A DNA stretch of 55,766 nucleotides from an uncultured Gammaproteobacteria bacterium (GTDB lineage Bacteria; Pseudomonadota; Gammaproteobacteria; Pseudomonadales; Pseudohongiellaceae). The stretch is from positions 1 to 55,766 of the forward strand of contig CAJXSF010000017.1 in assembly GCA_913061515.1 (NCBI GenBank). Direction: 5' to 3'. This document shows, piece by piece, positions 1 through 8,967 of the stretch; the stretch's first letter is position 1; each line of letters starts with the position of its first letter. The notes below the pieces were generated by a model. That model saw only the letters and a list, made by a program, of their open reading frames with translations. It was not told the origin of the DNA and searched no databases. Position numbers and translations under genes: made by a program.

Positions 1-50
1 TACGAGATGTAGAGAGGTCTCGTGGGCTCGGAGATGTGTATAAGAGACAG
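1..50 (+). other. Illumina Nextera i7-side adapter (artefact)
   Basis: Seen directly: bases 1-8 match the tail of the P7 oligo, 9-16 (gtagagag) an 8-base index, 17-31 the Nextera read-2 primer site (gtctcgtgggctcgg), and 32-50 the 19-base Tn5 mosaic end agatgtgtataagagacag. From memory of the kit, the index is the complement of N707. This is untrimmed library sequence, not genome. An apparent ATG at 36 lies in the mosaic end and must not be used as a gene start. Confidence 0.98.
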
Positions 51-758
51 ATTAGCGATAGTGCGGTAGCGCAAGCGGCCAGTGCTAACCCTGTCGTGCA
101 TTGGTTTAAGTCCTATATTGAAGCCCCATTTGTAGAGTTTTTTAGTCGTTGTGGCTTGAAGCTAGGCTTCTCTATCCTTTTGCTCTTGATGGTGTTTCGA
201 CTAGGTGAAGCGATGCTGGGGCGCATGTCCTTGGTGTTCTATGGAGAAATTGGCTTCAGTACGGATGAGATTGCGCTGTATTCGAAGTTTTTCGGTGGCT
301 TGGTGACTGCTGCATTTAGTTTGCTAGGCGCGCTGATCAACACGCGCTTCGGTGTCATCAAAGGCTTGCTTGTTGGCGGCATAGCAATGGCTTCCTCAAA
401 CTTACTCTTTGCCTTGTTAGCGATCACAGGCCCGAACGTTAACCTATTGTTAGTGACTCTGCTTGTCGATAATTTCAGTGCCGCATTTGCCACTGTCGCT
501 TTTATTTCTTTTATCTCGTATTTCACAAGCCGCACCTTTACCGGCACCCAGTATGCCTTGATGTCCTCTGTATCGAACTTCGGTCGAACGAGTTTAGCGG
601 CCAGTAGCGGCGGCATTGTTGATTACCTAGAAGGCGATTGGGCATTGTTTTTTGTGCTGACCGCCCTGATGGTAATACCAGGGCTGCTTTTATTACTGTG
701 GATTGGGAAGCAAATTCGGCAGTACCAAGACAAGTATGATGCCCCCCAAGAGGCGTGA
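51..758 (+). CDS. ampG: Muropeptide permease AmpG, C-terminal part (5' end missing)
   Basis: About 235 residues of the C-terminal half of a major-facilitator inner-membrane protein, with about six hydrophobic segments. The order of motifs (EIGFSTDEIALYSK, then SSNLLFALLAITGPN, then the FTGTQYALMSSVSNFGR stretch and a final PGLLLLLW helix) is that of AmpG, which imports GlcNAc-anhydroMurNAc peptides for wall recycling. The gene enters from the adapter junction at 51, so the real start and N-terminal half lie off the contig. The first five codons of any frame opened at 36 are adapter. The stop is 49 bp before fxsA on the same strand. Another PAT/AmpG-like MFS carrier is the main alternative. 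Confidence 0.75.
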   Translation: MSDSAVAQAASANPVVHWFKSYIEAPFVEFFSRCGLKLGFSILLLLMVFRLGEAMLGRMSLVFYGEIGFSTDEIALYSKFFGGLVTAAFSLLGALINTRFGVIKGLLVGGIAMASSNLLFALLAITGPNVNLLLVTLLVDNFSAAFATVAFISFISYFTSRTFTGTQYALMSSVSNFGRTSLAASSGGIVDYLEGDWALFFVLTALMVIPGLLLLLWIGKQIRQYQDKYDAPQEA

Positions 759-807
759 AGGCGAAATGCCAGCTCCCTCTGAACTCATTTGAACCCAAGG
801 AGTTAAA

Positions 808-1299
808 GTGCCTATCCCATTATTGATGTTTATTGTCATTCCCTTTATCGAGATCATGCTGATCTTGCGGGTTAGTGATGAGATTGGGGGGCTGTACACT
901 GTTTTATTGGTGCTTGGCACGGCGATAATTGGTATTAATTTACTCAAACGTCAAGGGTTTAGCACACTAACCAGGTTTCAACAGCGACTACAGCGAGGGG
1001 AGATTCCTGCCCAAGAAATTTTAGAAGGTATGATGATCGCCTTTGCAGGCGCTTTGTTGCTGACTCCTGGTTTTCTTACAGATAGCATCGGATTTTCTTT
1101 GCTTTTCCCCCCAATTCGCCGTGCGCTGGCTAAGAGAACGCTCAACTCGGGTAAGTTCATGTTTATGGGCGGTATGCAGGCCGGTGGCACTAGCTTCCAA
1201 CAAGGGCCCAGCAGTGGCAAACAAGGTGATACTTTCGATGGGGAGTTTCGCAACGAAAGCGATGCAAACCCGTCCTTAGAAGATCGCGACCGTGATTAA
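808..1299 (+). CDS. fxsA: FxsA family membrane protein
   Basis: 163 residues. A GTG start is preceded by AAGGAG at 797-802. Hydrophobic helices fill roughly residues 4-20, 27-45 and 72-92, with the family's conserved core around ILEGMMIAFAGALLLTPGFLTD, then a basic stretch and a polar cytoplasmic tail rich in Gly, Ser and Asp. FxsA is an inner-membrane protein known in E. coli for relieving F-plasmid exclusion of phage T7 when overproduced. Its normal role is unknown. Its place directly before groESL is seen in other gammaproteobacteria. The sigma-32 promoter downstream separates it from groES. Confidence 0.9.
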   Translation: MPIPLLMFIVIPFIEIMLILRVSDEIGGLYTVLLVLGTAIIGINLLKRQGFSTLTRFQQRLQRGEIPAQEILEGMMIAFAGALLLTPGFLTDSIGFSLLFPPIRRALAKRTLNSGKFMFMGGMQAGGTSFQQGPSSGKQGDTFDGEFRNESDANPSLEDRDRD

Positions 1300-1328
1300 A
1301 TTCTTCAACCCGCAACTAAAGGGATCAA

Positions 1329-1346
1329 CGCAAAATTTTTTTTGCG
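1329..1346 (+). terminator. Possible weak terminator hairpin after fxsA
   Basis: CGCAAAA at 1329-1335 can pair with TTTTGCG at 1340-1346 around a four-T loop. The stem is AT-rich and no T-run follows it, so termination is only a suggestion. Confidence 0.25.
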
Positions 1347-1352
1347 CTAGCC

Positions 1353-1380
1353 ATTGAAATAGCACTTGCGCACCCCATTT
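1353..1380 (+). promoter_or_regulatory. Sigma-32 (heat-shock) promoter of groESL
   Basis: ATTGAAA at 1353-1359, a 13-base spacer and CCCCATTT at 1373-1380 match the RpoH consensus (CTTGAAA, 11-16 bases, CCCCATnT) almost perfectly. It lies 146 bp before the groES ATG. No CIRCE inverted repeat was seen, so positive RpoH control is expected. Confidence 0.85.
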
Positions 1381-1526
1381 AAAAGGCACCACATCGTCAT
1401 ATGCTAGGAGCAGCAAAATGCTAGGCAATGGCGGGGGAAGTAAAACGAAAACAAACTGCTGCAGGACATGTGTACACTCGCCGCAGTTGTGACGAATTCA
1501 AAAACCGTTTCAGGAGAAGAAAAGTA

Positions 1527-1817
1527 ATGAAAATCAGACCTTTGCAAGACCGAGTCGTAGTACGACGTAAGGAAGAGGAGACTAAGACTGCAGGGGGTAT
1601 CGTGCTACCCGGTTCAGCGACTGAAAAACCTGCGCAAGGGGAAGTCATCGCCGTAGGGCCAGGCCGTATTCTTGACAATGGCGAAAAGCGTCCTGTCGAT
1701 TTGAAGGTAGGCGATACAGTAGTGTTTGGTAAATACGCAAGCAACACTATCAAAATCGATAGCGAAGAACTTCTGATTCTCAACGAAAGCGAAATTTACG
1801 GTGTGATCGAGTCCTGA
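1527..1817 (+). CDS. groES: Co-chaperonin GroES
   Basis: 96 residues, the usual GroES length. It begins [20 protein letters not shown], has the mobile-loop sequence [15 protein letters not shown] and ends [10 protein letters not shown]. The start is fixed by AGGAG at 1512-1516 and by the family N-terminus. Reading upstream to 1428 would add residues unlike any GroES. The heptameric lid closes the GroEL chamber in the cytoplasm. It is followed by groEL after 61 bp and transcribed with it from the sigma-32 promoter at 1353-1380. Confidence 0.98.
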   Translation: MKIRPLQDRVVVRRKEEETKTAGGIVLPGSATEKPAQGEVIAVGPGRILDNGEKRPVDLKVGDTVVFGKYASNTIKIDSEELLILNESEIYGVIES

Positions 1818-1854
1818 TCCACGCGCTTTAACCCCTTCTAATATGAATACGTAA

Positions 1855-3531
<1,677 letters not shown>

Positions 3532-3560
3532 GCAGCCCGACTTAATTCCATTAAGTCTTA

Positions 3561-3598
3561 AAAAGGCCCGTACACATCAGGTTTACGGGCCTTTTTTG
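3561..3598 (+). terminator. Rho-independent terminator of groESL
   Basis: AAAAGGCCCGTA (3561-3572) pairs with TACGGGCCTTTT (3584-3595) around an 11-base loop, and the T-run continues to 3596. The remaining stretch to 3795 shows no gene or RNA I can recognise. Confidence 0.9.
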
Positions 3599-3834
3599 TT
3601 CCGCTAAGTGGTGTTGCAATGGCTTAGAGTAGTATTATCAATTAAGCCGCTGTACAGCTCGGCCCAGATCAAGACAAAGGCGATAGATGATGTCCCTTGA
3701 GGCACTATGTCTGTAGAATAGGCAACTGCAAACGGGTAATTTCTGCGGTAATATGACGCATTTTTCATCGCAATTAATTTTTATAGGGTGAAGGCATGAA
3801 TTTTTCGCAATTAAGTGAGTCAGGGTGCGTGCCC

Positions 3835-4956
3835 ATGAAAGGGTTCAGGCTCGCAATTTTTTTGCTGGCCGCATTTTCCCTATCTGCAATGGCGGACGAA
3901 GATACTGTGCTGGCGAAAGAGTATCCTGAGCTGCAACAATTGCTGCTGGCCCACGATATTGTGCAAGCGCGCGTCTATGAAGAAGTTAGCCTTGCTAATG
4001 CCTCGGACATTGCAGCCATCGGTCAGAGAGTCTTACTAGAAACTCTTGCTGAGCTCAGGGAATCGAAAAACTCACATTACCACTCTGCCGGTGATCATTC
4101 GGCAATGTTGGGGCCACATCGTGTGTTTGAAAGTCGGGCAACTCCTGGCCTGCTAGCAGTGGTCAGGGGAAACTATAACGCCGACCAGGTAAGCACCGCC
4201 CTAGCGGATGTCGGCAATCTACCTCCTGTCGCCGTAGAGGCCTTGCAAAAGGGCCGCCAATTTATTGAGTTACTCATCGAGATTTACATCAATCCTGTTT
4301 TTGAGGATAAAAAGGCCGCGGTGGAACTTGCGGTCGAGAATTATTTGCAGGATGACTTGCACTCTATCGCTCCCAAGCCGAAATCCGACGAGTTGTTATC
4401 GGACCACCCGTGGGCCTATGCTTTTAATGCCGGCTTTCCGCAACTAAGTGGCTTAACCTGGGCATCGCAATGGTTAAAAATTGGTGCACTGGAGCTATTG
4501 GTAACAGAGCCAGATGCAGAGTCACGTAAGCAAGCAATCGCTCATCTATTGGAACTGTACAATGAGAAAATAAACCGCCTGCATGGCAGTTTGGTTTCTC
4601 TGCCCACAGACATCCCTACCAGCCCCGTTATCGCGCCCACCTTCTTAGAACTGCATCCGAGTGCTGCCTATATCATCGATAATCTGGAATTGTTAAAAGT
4701 AGTCATCGGCGACATCCTTGCCCACCCGGAAGTAGAAGATCGCTGGCAGGAAATAGAGTTGGCTGTGCAGAATTACACCGACAAAACTAGCAACTTCAGC
4801 GACGAAACAGAATATCTGTACTACACGTTACGAGGCGGCATCTACAATGCCGGAGGACCTGCCCGTGGGGGCCTGAATCGGCCGGACCGAAATTGGTCGC
4901 GAGAACAGTCGGAGAACCCCCACATTAGTATTGGTTCACAGCCTTCGCCTCCTTAG
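3835..4956 (+). CDS. Secreted protein of unrecognised family, paralog A
   Basis: 373 residues from the chosen ATG, which gives a standard signal peptide (MKGFR, hydrophobic core, AMA before DED at about residue 20). An ATG at 3796 is also preceded by AGGGTG but would put an acidic 13-residue extension before the signal. No family was recognised. The mature protein is helical-looking, without Cys, and shares with the gene at 7620-8789 an N-terminal block (EYP-LQQLLLAHDIVQA), a central block (FEDKKAAVELAV with a DD-HS motif) and a C-terminal LRGGIYNAGGPA motif. It precedes the cytochrome/copper monooxygenase gene by 233 bp on the same strand. Function unknown; the context suggests a periplasmic or surface accessory. 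Confidence 0.8.
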   Translation: MKGFRLAIFLLAAFSLSAMADEDTVLAKEYPELQQLLLAHDIVQARVYEEVSLANASDIAAIGQRVLLETLAELRESKNSHYHSAGDHSAMLGPHRVFESRATPGLLAVVRGNYNADQVSTALADVGNLPPVAVEALQKGRQFIELLIEIYINPVFEDKKAAVELAVENYLQDDLHSIAPKPKSDELLSDHPWAYAFNAGFPQLSGLTWASQWLKIGALELLVTEPDAESRKQAIAHLLELYNEKINRLHGSLVSLPTDIPTSPVIAPTFLELHPSAAYIIDNLELLKVVIGDILAHPEVEDRWQEIELAVQNYTDKTSNFSDETEYLYYTLRGGIYNAGGPARGGLNRPDRNWSREQSENPHISIGSQPSPP

Positions 4957-4986
4957 CGTTGCTCCGTAAATGAGTAGGAGCCAAAT

Positions 4987-5017
4987 ATTGAGCTGTGTTT
5001 TCTTGCGCGCCCCATTT
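4987..5017 (+). promoter_or_regulatory. Possible sigma-32-like promoter before cytochrome/copper monooxygenase
   Basis: CCCCATTT at 5010-5017 sits in a 16-base stretch that differs at one position from the groES promoter's -10 region (CTTGCGC, then A or G, then CCCCATTT). An ATTGAGC at 4987-4993 could be the -35 box, but the spacer is 16 bases and the box is weaker than at groES. It lies 173 bp before the ATG at 5190. This is inference from similarity. Confidence 0.4.
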
Positions 5018-5189
5018 TGGTGCACAATTAATCAAGAGGCTTGTACATTTAGTCGACAACTCGTAACATTTACCCACTTGAAATACGTGGCTGAAATGAG
5101 CATTATCTCTTGTAACACTAGTTTCGAATTTAGAGTTAGAAATACTGGTTAGTGCTTTCAAATACCCATCCCAAAAGAGGATATGGACA

Positions 5190-6527
5190 ATGATGTATCA
5201 AAAAGTCTTTAAAACGCTCTTAGTTTTTGCAGCATTCCCAGCACTTAGCAGTGCTCAGGAGGCTCCTACACACCCCACCTATGCCAAAGAGGTGTCTCGG
5301 ATAATTCAGGAGAATTGTCAGAACTGTCACCAACCTGGGTCTGTCGGGCCGATGTCTTTCATGAGTTATGAAGAAGTGCGGCCTTGGGCTCCACTCATTC
5401 AGATGAGAGTCGCGAACCGAGAAATGCCTCCTTATCACTACGATAACGATGTTGGTATTCAGCATCTCCAGAATGACTGGCGTTTGTCACAAGAGGAGAT
5501 CGATACAATCGTAGATTGGGTTAATGCTGGCTCGCCTTTGGGCAATCCGGAAGAGTTACCCGAGCCTAAGATGTTCCCCGCTGTGGACGAATGGCGTTTG
5601 GCAGCTGAGTTCGGTGAGCCTGATCACACAATTAAATCCGAAGCTTGGGATGTCCCTGCGAATGGTCAAGACCTGTGGTGGAAACCAATTGTAGATTCCG
5701 GCATCGACGAGAGTCGTTGCATTAAGGCAGTCGAGACACGCCCTTCGGCAGCAGCCATAGGCTCAACTCACCATGCCAACTCGCACTTCAAGGTTCTGAA
5801 TGAAAAGGGCGAATGGGTCGATGGCGACCGCTTGTCCGAATTTGCGATCGGCAAACTTGGTGAGAAAGTACCAGCAGGTGCTTGCCGAAAAGTACCGGCG
5901 AATTCAAAAGTTGAATGGGAAATTCACTATTTCCCCGATGGCAATGCAGTGCCAAATGACCAAGTGACTATAGGTATCTGGTACCACGACGAAGAAGATG
6001 GCTTTGTCGAAGAAGAAAGCTACCCTCAAGACTTGCGTGCCTATGTCCTCTCTGCATCAACAGATGATTATATGATTGCCCCCCATGGCAAACTTATGAC
6101 ACAGGGATTCAGGTCTTTTGACCATCCTGTTCGCATAGATAGCTGGCAACCTCACATGCATCTGCGCGGTGTCGCAATGTCATTGGAAGTGTTTTATCCG
6201 GAAACGGGTAGAACAGAAGTATTAAGTCAGGCTTCCAATTGGACTTCCGCTTGGAATCACAGTCATACCTATCAAGAAGGTTATCAGCCACTAATTCCAG
6301 CGGGCGCGACCCTAATCATGACCGCATGGTATGACAACACTGCAGATAACCCCATGAATCCTGACCCGGATCAATGGGTAGGTTCAGGTCAGCGTACGAC
6401 TGACGAGATGTCACATGCGTGGATCGCTGTTTCCCACCTCGATCAGGAAGCCTATGAGGCGCTTCTAACCGAGCGTAAAGAGCGAGACAACAGCAGCGTA
6501 GCTAGCTTGGATGGTGGGGCGCAATAA
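5190..6527 (+). CDS. Secreted cytochrome c - type II copper monooxygenase-like fusion
   Basis: 445 residues. AGAGG at 5176-5180 supports the start. Signal peptide to about A22 (SSA before QEA). Residues 30-120 form a small c-type heme domain with C43-x-x-C46-H47 and a likely Met ligand in REMPP (M79). Residues about 140-415 resemble the two-domain core of peptidylglycine monooxygenase (PHM): H194-H195 and H246 fit the CuH site, and H322-x-H324 with M407 (TTDEM) fit the CuM site. The family hydroxylates C-H bonds using copper and O2. The fused heme suggests electrons are supplied in the periplasm, replacing ascorbate (inference). The substrate is unknown. Its stop overlaps the next start by one base (TAATG), so the two are translationally coupled. 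Confidence 0.85.
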   Translation: MMYQKVFKTLLVFAAFPALSSAQEAPTHPTYAKEVSRIIQENCQNCHQPGSVGPMSFMSYEEVRPWAPLIQMRVANREMPPYHYDNDVGIQHLQNDWRLSQEEIDTIVDWVNAGSPLGNPEELPEPKMFPAVDEWRLAAEFGEPDHTIKSEAWDVPANGQDLWWKPIVDSGIDESRCIKAVETRPSAAAIGSTHHANSHFKVLNEKGEWVDGDRLSEFAIGKLGEKVPAGACRKVPANSKVEWEIHYFPDGNAVPNDQVTIGIWYHDEEDGFVEEESYPQDLRAYVLSASTDDYMIAPHGKLMTQGFRSFDHPVRIDSWQPHMHLRGVAMSLEVFYPETGRTEVLSQASNWTSAWNHSHTYQEGYQPLIPAGATLIMTAWYDNTADNPMNPDPDQWVGSGQRTTDEMSHAWIAVSHLDQEAYEALLTERKERDNSSVASLDGGAQ

Positions 6528-7444
6528 TGAGTTGTTTGAAAGTTTCTAGATTATTATTGCCTACGTTGGTGGGGCTGCTTGTAGCAGCCCCCCTGCATGC
6601 TCAACTACCAGAACGCGCGCGTGATTACCCATTGGCGACTCGCGCAAAGACTGGTGAGATAGTAGCCCCTATGTTCAATGGTTGGATTGCCAACGAAGAT
6701 GGGTCGACTACCATGATCTTTGGCTTCGCCAATCAGAATAGAGAGGCTAGCGTGGATGTTCCATTAGGGGTCAATAACAAGTTGGAACCGGCTCAGTTTC
6801 AAGGAGCGCAGCCTACCCATTTCCCTGTATACAGCAGACCTGGGTTTGTTGGCATTCAGGAACGAGGCGCCTTTGGCGTAGTTGTGCCTGCAGATATGGC
6901 GGGCACCGAAGTTATTTGGACGCTCACATCAGGCGGTAACACTTACTCAATACCAGGCCGCGCCACATCAGCTGCCTATGAGTTAAGTGCTGGTATATCC
7001 GCTGCAGGCTCCTTGAGACCTGCTATTAGATTCAGCGAGGGTGGTCCTGAGTCTATTAATGAAGTGGGTATATACGCAGAACCTAAAACCGTAAAAGTCG
7101 GTCAGCCAGTGACGCTTTCTGCGCAGATGCGGGATCGAGGGGAGCGTGATGGTTATGCAGACGTTTTGCCCTATTACGATCTTGGCACTTATTGGGCCAT
7201 GCATCAGGGTCCTGCTGTGCCGGAAATAGAAACACCGGAGATTCGTGGACGTGAGCGAGCAGCAAATAATCCAATTGATCCATACACTAATGAATGGACT
7301 GAGGTTTCAACTCAAGTGACCTTCTCTGAGCCTGGGGATTATGTAATCCGCCTTAGAGTAGATAATTTCGAGGCTCCAGATAGCCAATTCGATAATGTTT
7401 GTTGTTGGTCGAACGCTTACTTCCCAGTAACCGTTAATCCTTAG
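6527..7444 (+). CDS. Secreted protein coupled to the cytochrome/copper monooxygenase
   Basis: 305 residues. The ATG shares its A with the stop of the upstream gene (TAATG), so it is very likely co-translated. Signal peptide MSCLKVSRLLLP and a hydrophobic core, with cleavage near LHA before QLP at residue 25. The mature protein is predicted beta-rich. The C-terminal third contains FSEPGDYVIRLRVDN, typical of Ig/PKD-like folds, and a CC pair at 292-293. I do not recognise the family. Tight coupling implies a partner, scaffold or substrate-binding subunit of the monooxygenase. A strong hairpin terminator follows at 7454. Confidence 0.8.
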   Translation: MSCLKVSRLLLPTLVGLLVAAPLHAQLPERARDYPLATRAKTGEIVAPMFNGWIANEDGSTTMIFGFANQNREASVDVPLGVNNKLEPAQFQGAQPTHFPVYSRPGFVGIQERGAFGVVVPADMAGTEVIWTLTSGGNTYSIPGRATSAAYELSAGISAAGSLRPAIRFSEGGPESINEVGIYAEPKTVKVGQPVTLSAQMRDRGERDGYADVLPYYDLGTYWAMHQGPAVPEIETPEIRGRERAANNPIDPYTNEWTEVSTQVTFSEPGDYVIRLRVDNFEAPDSQFDNVCCWSNAYFPVTVNP

Positions 7445-7453
7445 AACTTGGAT

Positions 7454-7491
7454 AATGTGCAGGCAGTCATTGCTGCTTGCACATTGTTCTT
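7454..7491 (+). terminator. Terminator hairpin after the monooxygenase operon
   Basis: Bases 7454-7466 pair with 7473-7485 (13 pairs, one G-U) around a six-base loop, followed by a short T-rich tail. It marks the end of the 5190-7444 operon and argues against any gene start at 7455 inside the hairpin. Confidence 0.65.
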
Positions 7492-7619
7492 TAAGTCTCT
7501 TCCTAGCACCTGATCTGCTCGTTTTCCGCCTTGATATCTTATGGCAATCAGATCTTCGTGAAGTTCTCCTACCTATTCCAATGCTAGATTTGAGAAAATT
7601 GCCTTCGAGGAATTGGATC

Positions 7620-8789
7620 ATGAGAAACAAACTGAATCGCATGCCCAAGTCGGTCACAAGAAAGACCTTGCTAGCCCCTGTCATGGTAGCCGCCTGCCTC
7701 TTTACAAGTGGTCTGATGGCACAGGAAGCTGCTGAGATAAGCCAGCAGTATCCGCAGATTGCTGACCTGTTTAATGCATTCGATGTCACTCAAGCTAAAT
7801 CCTTCGAGGAAATCGCTTCAATCAATGCCAATCCAGCAACGCAGCAGGCTCGGCATGAGCTACAAATCAGCCTGAATAAGCAGGCTAAAATGTCCATGAG
7901 AGAGATGATGTCGTCTAGCGACGACATGTTTATGTATATGGGCAATGGTCCGCACCACAGTCTGGAGGTCGAGGCACGAGTCAGGCTTATGGAATTGATG
8001 CGTGGCGAACACAGCGACGAAGCGGCGGAGACAGCCTACGAGAACAGCTCTGCTCTAAGTCGTCACACGGCGGAAGTTTTCAAGCGCGGTAGGAACTTCG
8101 AGGAAAGGCTATTTGTTATCTATATCGATGATTCGATCGAAGACAAGCGCGCTGCTATCACCGTAGCAATCTCCGACTATCTTAGCGACGATCAGCATTC
8201 CGTAGCCTCTGCACCGAAGGCGGGTGACTATTTACTAGAACACGACCAGGCGAACGGACTGAAATCGGCGTTTCCACTACTGCGCGGCTTTCTGTGGACA
8301 CAGCAATGGTTGCAACTAGCAGCGTTGGAAGCGGTGATTCTACAAGGTTTGGACAGCCAGTTCGACGGTGGGGTAGATGTAGCTCTTGAGCGTTTCTGGA
8401 ATAAGGCCGGTACCTCTAGTGGAATGACAATGTTCCCTACGCCTAGCGAACTGCCAATGGCACCGGCTATCGCGCCTGATCTGTACAGCCAGTCACCCGA
8501 GGCTGCCATCATCTTGGACAATCTGAACCTGCTTGAAACCGTCGTCGCCGATATCCTTGCCTTTCCGAACGCAGGGAATCTGGAGGAGCTAATGGATAAA
8601 GCTGTCGCGTTCTTTACGAACAAGGCTAGCGACAATGCAGAATCGATGGACTATCTGCGATTCGCGCTGCGTGGCGGTATCTACAACCAGGGCGGACCGG
8701 CGGTTGGCGAATTGATGCACTCGGAGCGCAACCGTGCTCGCGAAGCCATGAACAAGCAACACAATATGATCATGTCATCTGCACAATAA
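7620..8789 (+). CDS. Secreted protein of unrecognised family, paralog B
   Basis: 389 residues from ATG 7620, supported by GAGG at 7607-7610. An in-frame ATG at 7455 lies inside the preceding terminator. The N-terminus is basic (MRNKLNRMPKSVTRK), followed by a hydrophobic core and LMA before QEA, a type I signal. A VAAC stretch could be read as a lipobox, but the charge and core favour type I cleavage. It is clearly homologous over its whole length to the gene at 3835-4956: QYPQIADLFNAFDVTQA, IEDKRAAITVAISDYLSDD-HS, PAIAP and LRGGIYNQGGPA. No function recognised. The pair brackets the monooxygenase operon. Confidence 0.8.
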   Translation: MRNKLNRMPKSVTRKTLLAPVMVAACLFTSGLMAQEAAEISQQYPQIADLFNAFDVTQAKSFEEIASINANPATQQARHELQISLNKQAKMSMREMMSSSDDMFMYMGNGPHHSLEVEARVRLMELMRGEHSDEAAETAYENSSALSRHTAEVFKRGRNFEERLFVIYIDDSIEDKRAAITVAISDYLSDDQHSVASAPKAGDYLLEHDQANGLKSAFPLLRGFLWTQQWLQLAALEAVILQGLDSQFDGGVDVALERFWNKAGTSSGMTMFPTPSELPMAPAIAPDLYSQSPEAAIILDNLNLLETVVADILAFPNAGNLEELMDKAVAFFTNKASDNAESMDYLRFALRGGIYNQGGPAVGELMHSERNRAREAMNKQHNMIMSSAQ

Positions 8790-8836
8790 GCCAAGGTCCA
8801 ACAACTTCATCTAATCGAAAGCACTGCGCAGACAAA

Positions 8837-8871
8837 CAAACATCATATGGCTATTTTAGCCATCACGTTTG
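8837..8871 (+). repeat. Hairpin between paralog B and the AGCS gene
   Basis: ATGGCTA (8847-8853) and TAGCCAT (8857-8863) form a perfect seven-base stem with a three-base loop, and flanking CAAAC (8837-8841) and GTTTG (8867-8871) extend it after an unpaired step. No T-run follows. It may be a weak terminator or mRNA-end structure. Confidence 0.4.
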
Positions 8872-8967
8872 CTGATCATTAAGTGCCCATGAATGAGGTG
8901 CTCGAATACTTAAAACAATGTGGTACTCTCGGTGCTTACTTCTATGACAATAGCTGGGAGCGCAAGC

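Noticed and set aside
36..50. ATG start for the first transporter at 36
   Set aside because: It lies in the Tn5 mosaic end of the adapter; the gene really enters from outside the contig.
51..758. ampG as a pseudogene because it is half length
   Set aside because: The truncation coincides with the adapter junction, so it is a contig edge effect.
7455..7619. Earlier start of paralog B at 7455
   Set aside because: The codon falls inside a 13-bp terminator hairpin and the extra residues would sit before a normal signal peptide.
8911..8929. Promoter for the AGCS gene from TGGTACTCT
   Set aside because: The -10 is poor and no -35 lies at the right distance; similarity to other TGTGGTA stretches (21397, 17131) is too short to support a call.
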